DNA of 35,886 nt from assembly GCA_002170485.2 (NCBI GenBank), contig NHDZ02000142.1, positions 1 through 35,886 on the forward strand, written 5' to 3'. The DNA is from MED660 sp002691025. Its GTDB lineage: Bacteria > Myxococcota_A > UBA9160 > UBA4427. Below, piece by piece: positions 15,097 to 22,490 of this stretch (positions are counted from its first letter, which is position 1; every line of letters starts with the position of its first letter). The notes under the pieces were generated by a model. It searched no databases. It had not been told where the DNA came from and saw nothing but the letters and a program-made list of their open reading frames with translations. The translations under genes and the position numbers were made by a program.

Positions 15097-16323
15097 TCAT
15101 CCGAACGCCTTGGTGATTCGTTCGATGGCGAGGTCGACATTTTCATGGGAGTTGAAGGCGCTGATCCGGAAATAGCCTTCGCCGCTGGGCCCGAAACCCG
15201 ACCCCGGCGTGCCCACTACGTGTGCTTTTTGAAGCAACTGATCGAAGAAGTCCCAACTCGAAAGCCCCTGCGGCGTCCTCATCCAGATATAGGGGGCATG
15301 TTCGCCGCCGAACACATCAAAGCCAGCGCCTCCCAGACCCTCTCGGATGCGACGCGCATTCTCCATGTAGTGTGCGATCTGTGCACCCGTTTGTGCGGCT
15401 CCATCGGGTGAGTACACCGCTGCAGCCGCTTTCTGGATGATGTACGGGACGGAGTTGAACTTGGTCGCGTGTCGACGATTCCACAGGGCGTTGAGAGAGA
15501 CGGTTTCGCCACTCTGCGTCTGCCCCATGGCTTCATGCGGAATCACCATGTAGGCGCATCGGGTTCCCGTGAATCCCGCCCGTTTGGAGAAGCTCCTCAT
15601 CTCGATGGCGCATTCCTTGGCACCCGGAATCTCGTAGATCGAATGGGGCAGTTCATCGTTCTGGATGAACGCATCGTAGGCGGCATCGAAGAGAAGGGTG
15701 GCTTTGTGTTCGCGGGCCCAGTCCACCCATTGCTGCAGGTTCTCCCGGGTGGCCACGGCCCCCGTCGGGTTGTTGGGNGAGCAGAGGTAGGCGAGTTCCA
15801 CTCTCTCGTCGGGCGGCCCGGGCATGAAACCGTTGTCGGCGGTGGCCGGGAGGTAGACGATGCCTTCGTAACGGCCTTCGGAGTCGGCTTCGCCGGTTCG
15901 ACCCGCCATGACGTTGGTGTCCACATAGACGGGATAGGTCGGGTCCGTGACGCACAGGGACGATTGGGTTCCGAAGATCTCCTGGATGTTCCCGCTGTCC
16001 TGCTTGCTNCCGTCGGACACGAAGATCTCGTCTGATGAGAGTGAGACACCTCGGCTCTTGAAGTCGTGTTCGAGGATCAGGTCGGTGAGGAACCCGTAGC
16101 CGTTCTCGGGCCCGTATCCGTGGGCTTCTTCGCCCATCTCATCCACGGCGGCGTGCAGTGCCTCGATGATGGCGGGGGCGAGAGGCAACGTGATGTCACC
16201 GATGCCGAGTTTGATGACGGCGGCGTCGGGGTTGGCCTGCTGGAAAGCCGAGACGCGCCGGCCGATTTCGGGAAAAAGATACCCGGCCTGTAGTTTTTGG
16301 TAGTTCTCGTTTATGTGTGTCAT
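15097..16323 (-). CDS. dapL: LL-diaminopimelate aminotransferase
   Basis: A 408-residue class I/II PLP aminotransferase that converts tetrahydrodipicolinate directly to LL-diaminopimelate, the short route to lysine and peptidoglycan. It begins M-T-H-I-N-E-N-Y-Q-K-L-Q-A-G-Y-L-F-P-E-I, the typical DapL opening. It contains G-I-G-D-I-T and P-x-Y-P-V-Y-V-D-T-N, and the PLP lysine in S-F-S-K-R-A-G-F-T-G-T-R. The start at 16323 gives the family length and is supported by a TATGCT box 9 bases upstream. An in-frame extension to 16389 has no family match. Two ambiguous bases (15778, 16009) leave two residues undefined. Confidence 0.94.
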   Translation of the reverse strand: MTHINENYQKLQAGYLFPEIGRRVSAFQQANPDAAVIKLGIGDITLPLAPAIIEALHAAVDEMGEEAHGYGPENGYGFLTDLILEHDFKSRGVSLSSDEIFVSDXSKQDSGNIQEIFGTQSSLCVTDPTYPVYVDTNVMAGRTGEADSEGRYEGIVYLPATADNGFMPGPPDERVELAYLCXPNNPTGAVATRENLQQWVDWAREHKATLLFDAAYDAFIQNDELPHSIYEIPGAKECAIEMRSFSKRAGFTGTRCAYMVIPHEAMGQTQSGETVSLNALWNRRHATKFNSVPYIIQKAAAAVYSPDGAAQTGAQIAHYMENARRIREGLGGAGFDVFGGEHAPYIWMRTPQGLSSWDFFDQLLQKAHVVGTPGSGFGPSGEGYFRISAFNSHENVDLAIERITKAFG

Positions 16324-16338
16324 GGGGCGCCGAGCATA
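16324..16338 (-). promoter_or_regulatory. Leaderless promoter of dapL
   Basis: On the minus strand TATGCT (16338-16333) is followed by 9 bases and ATG 16323. TTGTTG, 18 bases further upstream, could be the -35 box and lies directly at the foot of the terminator hairpin 16363-16392. Confidence 0.55.
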
Positions 16339-16362
16339 GGCGATCCGGAGGCCCACCAACAA

Positions 16363-16392
16363 GGCGTGCTCCCCGTTTCCGGGGGGCACGCC
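16363..16392 (-). terminator. 13-bp hairpin with GAAA loop after the LLM oxidoreductase gene
   Basis: GGCGTGCTCCCCG (16363-16375) pairs with CGGGGGGCACGCC (16380-16392), with a single G-T wobble. On the minus strand the loop reads GAAA, a stable GNRA tetraloop, and is followed by TTGTT. It lies between the LLM gene's stop and the dapL promoter, so it should insulate dapL from upstream transcription. Confidence 0.6.
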
Positions 16393-16466
16393 CTGGCTTG
16401 CCTCAGGCCTGGACCGGCTCCGGTGCAGCCCCTAGCCGGATGCCGCCTCGCCCTGGGTTTCGAGGC

Positions 16467-17351
16467 TCAGTTGCGATTCGGGGCCAGATCTTCAAGCAGG
16501 GACTCGTCCGGCCCCGGCGCACCGTCGGGCCGGAAGGCCTGGATGCAGACATGGTTGGCGCCGGCGTCCCAATGGGCCTGGATGCGTTCGCGGATCTTGT
16601 CCGTATCACCCCAGGTGACGACTTCGTCCACGAGGCGGTCGCTGCCTCCGTCTTCAAAATCCTGCGGCGTGAAGCCGAACTGGAGCAGATTGTTCTGGTA
16701 GTTGGGAAGGCCGATATAGACCGCGAGATTGGCGCGTGCGACGGCGCGCGCCTTCTCGGGGTCGGTTTCCCTGAGGACCATCTGCTCGGGGCAGAGCCAT
16801 GCGTCCGGCCCCATGACCTTTCGGGCCCGTTCGGTGTGGGCGGGCGGGACGAGGTAGGGGTGGGCCCCTCGGGTGGATCCTGCGGCGAGCTCGAGCATGC
16901 GATCACGCAGGGCGGCCAACACGATGGGGGCTTCTTCGTCCGGTTCTTTGCCCATGTAGAGCGCCTTCTTCATGGCTTCCAGGTGATTGCGCATGGTGGT
17001 CAGGGGTTTCTTGTAATCGTGACCNCGCACCTTGCTGACGAGATGCTGATGGGAAACGCCGAGGCCGAGTACAAACCGGTTGGGGGCCAACTCGCCCAGG
17101 GTTTTGTGGATGGCCTTGAGGGTCATCGCGTCCCGCGCATAGATGTTGGCAATGCCGGTGGCGAACGTAATGGATTCGGTCTTGGCCGCGAGGTAGCCGA
17201 TCAGGGAAAAGGGGTCGCGTCCGACGGCTTCAGGGATCCAGAGTGTCCCATATCCCCACTNTTCAANTCGTTGGGCAAACGCGGCGGCTTCCGGTGCGCT
17301 GAAGGCATCGAGCCAGGTCCAGACTCCGAGTCGGCCGATTTCGGTGGGCAT
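16467..17351 (-). CDS. LLM-class flavin/F420-dependent oxidoreductase (TIGR03620-like)
   Basis: A 294-residue bacterial-luciferase-like TIM barrel. The opening G-R-L-G-V-W-T-W-L-D-A-F, then W-G-Y-G-T-L-W-I-P-E-A-V-G-R-D-P-F and A-T-G-I-A-N-I-Y-A-R-D-A, matches my recollection of the TIGR03620 group of probable F420-dependent oxidoreductases. F-V-L-G-L-G-V-S-H follows at about 95. The substrate is unknown. If the cofactor is F420, the organism must make it; none of its biosynthesis genes is in this window. ATG 17351 has GAGGAG upstream. It lies 114 bases downstream of the symporter gene. Three ambiguous bases leave undefined residues. Confidence 0.88.
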   Translation of the reverse strand: MPTEIGRLGVWTWLDAFSAPEAAAFAQRXEXWGYGTLWIPEAVGRDPFSLIGYLAAKTESITFATGIANIYARDAMTLKAIHKTLGELAPNRFVLGLGVSHQHLVSKVXGHDYKKPLTTMRNHLEAMKKALYMGKEPDEEAPIVLAALRDRMLELAAGSTRGAHPYLVPPAHTERARKVMGPDAWLCPEQMVLRETDPEKARAVARANLAVYIGLPNYQNNLLQFGFTPQDFEDGGSDRLVDEVVTWGDTDKIRERIQAHWDAGANHVCIQAFRPDGAPGPDESLLEDLAPNRN

Positions 17352-17414
17352 TGTCTTCTCCTCTGTAGGTGCATATAGGTGGGTATGGATGANCGCCCTT
17401 GACGGGGCGGGGCG

Positions 17415-17420
17415 AGTCTA
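17415..17420 (-). promoter_or_regulatory. Candidate -10 TAGACT for the LLM oxidoreductase
   Basis: GGCTAGACT on the minus strand lies about 63 bases before ATG 17351, leaving a leader with a GAGGAG ribosome site. It suggests the gene can be transcribed apart from the upstream symporter. Confidence 0.45.
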
Positions 17421-17464
17421 GCCAAATCCTGCTTCGGGGCTTTTGGTGGGCCCCGGCCGGTGGA

Positions 17465-18940
17465 TCAGGGGTAGAGGGGGAATTGTCCCCGTCGTAGTTT
17501 GTCCCANTATCGGTTCAGCTCTGTGCGGATCGTGCCGGAAAGCAGGATGAGTCCCAGCACATTCGGAAACGCCATGCCCAGGATCATCAGATCGCCAAAN
17601 TCGATGACGCTGGAGGCGTTGAAGACGGCTCCGGCCCAGCAGAAGAGCAGGAAGATGCCCTTGTAGACCATGATGGAGCCTTTCCCGAAGAGGTAGCCCC
17701 AGCACTGTTCTCCGTAATAGCTCCAGGAGATCATGGTGCTGAAGGCGAACAGCACCGCCGTGATGGAAAGGATGATGGGATACCAGGGAAAGACGGAAGC
17801 GAACGCGTAGGACGTCATGGCGATCTGCTGCCCGGCTTCGGGAGAGTTCCAGGCGCCCGTGACCACGATGACCAGGCCCGTCATGGTGCAGACCACCACC
17901 GTGTCGATGAAGGGTTCAAGGAGGGAGACCATCCCCTCGCGAACGGGCTCTTCGGTGCGTGCCGCCGAGTGAGCGATGGCGGCGGACCCGACCCCGGCTT
18001 CGTTGCTGAAGGCGGCGCGGCGAAAGCCTTGGATGAGGACGCCGAGCAAACCGCCGAAGCCGGCCTCGAGGCTGAAGGCCGAGTGGAAGATCAAGCTCAG
18101 GGCCTGGGGGACTTCTCGGGCGTGCAGGACGAGGATGAGTCCGCCCGCGGCGAGATAGAGGACGCACATGGCTGGCACCAGAATGCCTGCGACTTCGCCG
18201 ATCCGCCGAATGCCGCCCACGATGACCAGTCCCACGAAGCCGGCGAGGATCAAGCCGAAGAGGGAGGCTCCAAGCTCTTTTTGTTCGGCGAGCCAGGGGA
18301 TCTGGCTGGAGACAATGGCAAAAGCCTGATTCGACTGGAACATGTTGCCGCCGCCGAAGCTGCCTCCCAGGCACATCATCGCAAAGAGGACGGAGAGTCC
18401 CAGTCCGAGTTTCGGATAGCCTCTTTCCCGGAGCCCGTCGCGCAAGTAGATCATCGGACCGCCCACCAGTCCGCCAGTGGGCCTCAGGATCCTGTATTTC
18501 TGTCCGAGTGTGCATTCNGCGAACTTGGAACTCATGCCCAGGGTTCCGGCCACCACCATCCAGAAGATGGCGCCCGGTCCGCCGGCACCCACCGCCACGG
18601 CTACGCCGGCGATGTTGCCCAACCCCACCGTCGCTGAAAGCGCCGCCGACAGGGCCTGGAAATGTGTGATTTCACCTTCCTCGTCGGGGCCCGTGTAGCG
18701 GCCCCGGACACAATCGATGGCGTGACGGAACCCGCGAATGTTGATGAAGCCGAAACGGAAGGTGAAGAAGATGGCGCCGGCCACCAGCCAGACNACCACC
18801 GCGGGAAGCGCGATTTCATTGGGGGCGCCGTTGTCCCAGAAGGCCAGATCAAAGAAGAGAACGGTTTCGATGGGGGCCACCACATAGGCGGAGAACAGGT
18901 AGTCGAGATTGATGAGGGCCGNTTGCAACGCCTTGAGCAT
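17465..18940 (-). CDS. Alanine/glycine:cation symporter (AGCS family)
   Basis: A 491-residue inner-membrane transporter with about ten hydrophobic helices, expected to take up alanine or glycine with Na+ or H+. Family signatures are plain. They include G-L-G-N-I-A-G-V-A-V-A-V-G-A-G-G-P-G-A in an early helix, then G-P-M-I-Y-L-R-D-G-L-R-E-R-G. The segment G-F-R-R-A-A-F-S-N-E-A-G-V-G-S-A has the conserved N-E-A-G-x-G. T-M-I-S-W-S-Y-Y-G-E-Q-C is near the C-terminus. ATG 18940 has GGAGAA upstream. Several ambiguous bases fall within it, leaving a few undefined residues but no apparent frameshift. Confidence 0.93.
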   Translation of the reverse strand: MLKALQXALINLDYLFSAYVVAPIETVLFFDLAFWDNGAPNEIALPAVXVWLVAGAIFFTFRFGFINIRGFRHAIDCVRGRYTGPDEEGEITHFQALSAALSATVGLGNIAGVAVAVGAGGPGAIFWMVVAGTLGMSSKFXECTLGQKYRILRPTGGLVGGPMIYLRDGLRERGYPKLGLGLSVLFAMMCLGGSFGGGNMFQSNQAFAIVSSQIPWLAEQKELGASLFGLILAGFVGLVIVGGIRRIGEVAGILVPAMCVLYLAAGGLILVLHAREVPQALSLIFHSAFSLEAGFGGLLGVLIQGFRRAAFSNEAGVGSAAIAHSAARTEEPVREGMVSLLEPFIDTVVVCTMTGLVIVVTGAWNSPEAGQQIAMTSYAFASVFPWYPIILSITAVLFAFSTMISWSYYGEQCWGYLFGKGSIMVYKGIFLLFCWAGAVFNASSVIXFGDLMILGMAFPNVLGLILLSGTIRTELNRXWDKLRRGQFPLYP

Positions 18941-19028
18941 CTGTTCTCCGTTCGCGAATGGGAATCCGTCGAATCACAAGACCCTCCCGCTCACCGGGAA
19001 GAGGCCGCGACCCGCCGAAAGGTACTCG

Positions 19029-19034
19029 ATTCTA
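19029..19034 (-). promoter_or_regulatory. Candidate -10 TAGAAT for the symporter gene
   Basis: TAGAAT on the minus strand lies 88 bases before ATG 18940. It faces away from the leaderless promoter of the acyl-CoA synthetase gene at 19084, in a 158-base divergent region. Confidence 0.35.
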
Positions 19035-19083
19035 CGGGCCGTGCGTCCACAGGACGCTCTGGCGGGGTCAAGGAGGCATGGAC

Positions 19084-19098
19084 TAAGNTGCCGCCCTC
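19084..19098 (+). promoter_or_regulatory. Leaderless promoter of the acyl-CoA synthetase (ADP-forming) gene
   Basis: TAAGNT (19084-19089, with one ambiguous base) is 9 bases before ATG 19099. No ribosome binding site is present between them. Confidence 0.4.
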
Positions 19099-21264
19099 AT
19101 GACTACTGAATCCCGCCGTACGCTGTCAGAAGCTGAGTCCAAGGAAATGCTCGCGTCCTTTGGCATTCCTTTCGCCCGTGAATCCCGTGCCCAGGACGCT
19201 CCGTCGGCGAGTGAGGCAGCGGAAGCCATCGGTTTCCCCGTGGCCCTCAAGCTCAATGGGGACGCCATCGCCCACAAAACGGAAAGAGGCCTCGTTCGTC
19301 TGGGTCTGAGTGATCCACAATCCGTGAAGGAAGCCGCGGACGATTTGCTGGCCCGGGCTCGACCGGAAGACGGCGAGGTGGACCTCCTGGTCGCGGAGAT
19401 GATCGCCGGCCAGAGGGAATTGATCGCCGGCCTCGTTCGAGACCCCCAATTCGGNGCTTGTGTGGTGCTGGGGCTGGGCGGGGTTTTGACCGAAGCGCTG
19501 GGTGATGCCGTCTTTGCGGCGGCGCCTCTGACTCGACAGGACGCGGAGTCCCTGATCGACGGACTTGAAAACGGGGCGTGGTTGACACGGGCCTTTCGTG
19601 GAGAGCCGCCNCTGGATCGGGAAGCCCTGGCGGATCTCCTGGAGGGGCTCTCGCGTCTGGCGGAAGCGCGGTCCGACATCCTGAGCGTGGATCTGAATCC
19701 GATCATCATTTCACAGGGTCGTCCGGTCGCCGTGGATGCTCTGGTGGAAGTCGGGCCCGAGGGCGCGGAAACCCAGGCCTTGCCGGAAGAGATTTCGGAC
19801 GAGCAGGTACTCGAGCGGTTCCGGCCCCTCTTCCATCCCAAGGGTGTGGTGGTGGCCGGAGTGGCGGGCCACCCCGGTAAATTCGGCTTTGTGACGCTTC
19901 ACAATCTTCTTCGCTTTGGCTTCGAGGGCGATGTCTTCGGGGTCAAGCCGGACCGGGCCGAAGTGCTGGGTCGCCCCATGCTGGGTGATATCTCCGAGGT
20001 GCCGGAAGGGGCCGCGGATCTGGTCTTCGTCTGTACGCCGACNAGGNTCAATGTCCAATTGCTTCGCGATTGNGCCGCCAAGGGGATTCGCGCGGCCTTC
20101 GTGGCCAGTGCGGGATATGCCGAAGCGGGTGAGGAAGGCCGAGCGCTGCAGGAGGAATTGCGCGCGACGGCCGACGAGTTGGGGATGGTGATCATTGGTC
20201 CCAATGGGCAGGGTGTGATTTCGACGCCCGAGTCCATGTGCGCCCAGATCGTGGCGCCGTATCCGCCGGCCGGCCGTGTNGGAGTCGCCTCCCAGAGCGG
20301 GAACCTGGTGTCGTCGCTGCTCAACTATGCGGTCAGCACAGGGGTGGGGGTGAGCAAGGCGGTCTCACTGGGAAATTCCGCNCAGGTCGGCTTGCCGGAT
20401 CTGTTGGAGTATTTCGCAGTCGACCCGGATACGGATGTGGCTGTGTGTTACGTCGAAGGCATCAACGATGGAGAGCGCTTCAAGCGTGCGGTCCAGCGAC
20501 TGACTCCGAACAAGCCCCTGGTCTTGATCAAGGGAGGAGCCAGCGGGCAGGGGGCNCGTGCGGCGGCGAGTCATACCGGGGCGCTGGCCAGCGACGATCG
20601 GGTCTTTGATGGGATATGCCGTCAGACCGGTGTGCTCCGGGCCCCCAATGTGGAGCAGGCTTTTGAGTGGGCGGCTTCTCTGGCCACGCAACCCCTGCCG
20701 CGGGGTCCGCGAACCCTGGTCTTNACCTCGGTGGGGGGCTGGGGGGTTCTGGCCGCCGACGCGTGCGCCGAACTGGGCCTCGACCTGATCGACTTGCCCG
20801 AGGAGATCCGCGCTCAGATCGACACCATGGTGCCGGCCCGGTGGAGTCGGAGCAATCCGATTGATCTGGCCAGTGGAGAGACCCGGGACACGATTCCCGA
20901 GGTACTCGATCTCATTACTGCCCATCCCGACGTGGATGCGGTGATCCACCTGGGGCTGGGCATCCAGTCCGCCCAGGCCGGCGTGTTCCAGACCGGCTCC
21001 TTCTACCCCGATCATGGCTTGGAACGGATCTCAGGCTATCACGAGAAGCAGGATGCCCGGTTTGCGGAAGCGGCCATCGCGGCTTCGGAGCGCTACGGCA
21101 AGCCGGTGCTCTGCGTGACCGAGCTTGCGATTTCAGACCCGGNCAACGCGGGGCCGGCTGCTGTACGCGCGGGCGGGAGGGTCTGTTATCCGAGCGCGCA
21201 TCGGGCCTTGTCAGCCTTGCGTGCGCTGGTGGATCGAAGAGCCTTCCTCGATCGGATCGCGTAG
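19099..21264 (+). CDS. Acetate--CoA ligase family protein (ADP-forming acyl-CoA synthetase)
   Basis: A 721-residue fused enzyme expected to interconvert an acyl-CoA plus ADP and phosphate with the free acid, CoA and ATP. Residues 1-230 form an ATP-grasp domain (G-F-P-V-A-L-K-L-N-G-D-A-I-A-H-K-T-E-R-G near 50, and S-V-D-L-N-P-I near 198). The CoA-binding Rossmann domain follows (G-H-P-G-K-F-G-F-V-T near 260). A succinyl-CoA-synthetase-like part comes next (I-G-P-N-G-Q-G near 370, S-Q-S-G-N-L near 398, A-S-H-T-G-A-L-A near 490 with the likely phosphorylated histidine). The order ATP-grasp first is the reverse of the common alpha-beta layout. Alternatives are a protein lysine acetyltransferase fusion, but no GNAT domain is seen. 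Several residues are undefined because of ambiguous bases. Confidence 0.88.
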   Translation: MTTESRRTLSEAESKEMLASFGIPFARESRAQDAPSASEAAEAIGFPVALKLNGDAIAHKTERGLVRLGLSDPQSVKEAADDLLARARPEDGEVDLLVAEMIAGQRELIAGLVRDPQFXACVVLGLGGVLTEALGDAVFAAAPLTRQDAESLIDGLENGAWLTRAFRGEPXLDREALADLLEGLSRLAEARSDILSVDLNPIIISQGRPVAVDALVEVGPEGAETQALPEEISDEQVLERFRPLFHPKGVVVAGVAGHPGKFGFVTLHNLLRFGFEGDVFGVKPDRAEVLGRPMLGDISEVPEGAADLVFVCTPXRXNVQLLRDXAAKGIRAAFVASAGYAEAGEEGRALQEELRATADELGMVIIGPNGQGVISTPESMCAQIVAPYPPAGRXGVASQSGNLVSSLLNYAVSTGVGVSKAVSLGNSXQVGLPDLLEYFAVDPDTDVAVCYVEGINDGERFKRAVQRLTPNKPLVLIKGGASGQGXRAAASHTGALASDDRVFDGICRQTGVLRAPNVEQAFEWAASLATQPLPRGPRTLVXTSVGGWGVLAADACAELGLDLIDLPEEIRAQIDTMVPARWSRSNPIDLASGETRDTIPEVLDLITAHPDVDAVIHLGLGIQSAQAGVFQTGSFYPDHGLERISGYHEKQDARFAEAAIAASERYGKPVLCVTELAISDPXNAGPAAVRAGGRVCYPSAHRALSALRALVDRRAFLDRIA

Positions 21265-21305
21265 GCGGCGCTCCCCTGCACGCGACCGGCTCGCTCGCGC
21301 CGGCC

Positions 21306-21390
21306 GGAGCGCCTATTGATCCGGCGCGCCTATTGACCTTGATCTGGAGCGCCCGTTGATGTCGTGACCGCGTGACCGNGCTGACCGNGC
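21306..21390 (+). repeat. Degenerate short direct repeats
   Basis: GGAGCGCCTATTGAT (21306-21320), GGCGCGCCTATTGAC (21323-21337) and GGAGCGCCCGTTGAT (21346-21360) are three imperfect copies of one 15-mer. They are followed by three copies of a TGACCGNG-type octamer up to 21388. The function is unknown. Confidence 0.55.
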
Positions 21391-21403
21391 TGCGAGCCCT
21401 CGT

Positions 21404-21545
21404 AAAAAAAGGCCCAGGCGGCAACCGAGTGGTTGCGCCCTATGTGCCCCGGCTCACCATTTGTGAGCCGGGGCTCCCTGGGAAGGGGATATTTGGCTTT
21501 ATGTTAAGGATGTGTCCCCGAAGNCCTATTGGGTGTCAAAAAAAA
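21404..21545 (-). ncRNA. Candidate small RNA gene, copy 1 (sibling repeat)
   Basis: Read on the minus strand, GACAC preceded by a run of eight T (21545-21533) lies about 33 bases before a 26-base block (21500-21475) shared exactly with copy 2. The block contains ATATCCCCTTCCCAGGGA. It is followed by a perfect 12-bp hairpin (21474-21463 with 21457-21446), then a second hairpin with core GCAACC/GGTTGC (21436-21431 with 21426-21421) and seven T (21410-21404), an intrinsic-terminator layout. No ribosome site or conserved reading frame is shared with copy 2, so RNA is more likely than a peptide. The promoter is unresolved; TTGACA occurs at 21539-21534. Confidence 0.5.
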
Positions 21546-21657
21546 TAGGCTCGACCCGAAAACTCTCCCGTGGGGCCGCTATTTCTCCGAATTGAGGCGC
21601 ACAAAGGCCAATCTTGACGGAACGATGACGGCGAAAAGCCAGGGCGGGGGGTACCTC

Positions 21658-21760
21658 AAAAAAATGCCCCGATCTGCATCGCAGACCGGGGCTTCCCTGG
21701 GAAGGGGATATTTGGCTTTGCATGTANGTGGTCTCGCGACCCCGNATGTGTCGAAAAAAC
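21658..21760 (-). ncRNA. Candidate small RNA gene, copy 2 (sibling repeat)
   Basis: This is the same layout as copy 1, 219 bases away. A T-rich GACAC lies at 21760-21748 and the identical 26-base block at 21719-21694. A 12-bp hairpin (21692-21681 with 21677-21666) is followed at once by A and seven T (21664-21658), a textbook rho-independent terminator. The distal half of the stem differs from copy 1 yet still pairs. Its one imperfect pair is G-U on the minus strand but A-C on the plus strand, arguing for a minus-strand transcript. The block can fold as UCCC/GGGA around a C-rich loop, which resembles small RNAs that bind ribosome binding sites. Confidence 0.55.
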
Positions 21761-21849
21761 TCCAGTTGGCGTGAGTCTCGGGGAGTGGACTGGATTCGGA
21801 TTTGGTGTCAGCCTACGTCTGCTTGCAATCTGTTGAAGAGGAGAAGGCC

Positions 21850-22371
21850 GTGGCGACGTCGTTGGTGCTGACCCTGATCGGAAACGATCGTCCCGGTCTG
21901 GTGGAGGATCTGGCTCGCGCTGTGTCCGAACACGGAGGCAGCTGGGAGAGCAGTCGAATGGCCCGTCTGGGCGGCTGCTTTGCGGGGATCCTGGAAGTGC
22001 AGGTTCCCGATGAGCGGGCGGCCGAGCTTTTCAAGGTGCTTCATGGCCTTGAGGGGCGAGGTCTTCGAGTCGTCGTTGAAGATGCCACAGGGGGCCCGCG
22101 GGCGGACGAGGTTCGGGCGCTTCGCCTTGAACTGGTCGGCCAGGATCGTCCGGGCATCATCCGCGAAATTTCCGCCACTCTGGCCGCCAGTGGGGTCAAT
22201 GTGGTGGAGCTCTCGACGCGGACCCATCCCGCACCCATGTCCGGGGAGACCCTCTTCAGTGCCTCGGCACTTCTCCATCATCCGGTTCGTGAATCCTCGG
22301 CTGCTTTGCGGGATCACATCGAGAGACTGGCTGAAGATCTGATGGTCGAGATTACGCTGACGGACGCATAG
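21850..22371 (+). CDS. Tandem ACT-domain regulatory protein (GcvR-like)
   Basis: A 173-residue protein made of two ACT domains. The first (about 3-75) begins L-V-L-T-L-I-G-N-D-R-P-G-L-V-E-D-L. The second (about 88-165) begins L-R-L-E-L-V-G-Q-D-R-P-G-I-I-R-E-I. The D-R-P-G turn in each is the usual amino-acid binding spot. The layout and length match the glycine cleavage system repressor GcvR, which acts by binding its partner and glycine rather than DNA. Whether it controls glycine metabolism here is inference. I start at GTG 21850 because GAGGAGAAGG lies just upstream. The in-frame start at 21802 would add residues with no domain match. Confidence 0.8.
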   Translation: MATSLVLTLIGNDRPGLVEDLARAVSEHGGSWESSRMARLGGCFAGILEVQVPDERAAELFKVLHGLEGRGLRVVVEDATGGPRADEVRALRLELVGQDRPGIIREISATLAASGVNVVELSTRTHPAPMSGETLFSASALLHHPVRESSAALRDHIERLAEDLMVEITLTDA

Positions 22372-22490
22372 CTTCTCTATCCCTTCGCGAGTTCGGAACT
22401 CTTGAGGGCAATATGAGGGCTTGGCTCTTTCTGACCCATTGAAAAGAGCGCACCTTGTTTTACTCAGGTCCCGCTGGATGAGGTCAGCGG

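Noticed and set aside
16317..17378. 353-codon plus-strand open frame opposite the LLM oxidoreductase
   Set aside because: Antisense shadow; its product shows no family features.
21446..21719. The sibling elements read as ends of a transposon or as an integron attC site
   Set aside because: The copies are direct, not inverted. There is no transposase or integrase remnant, and attC core sites are missing.
21526..21723. 65-codon minus-strand open frame starting in sibling element 2
   Set aside because: The start codon and frame are not kept in copy 1, although the DNA block is identical, so a peptide is unlikely.
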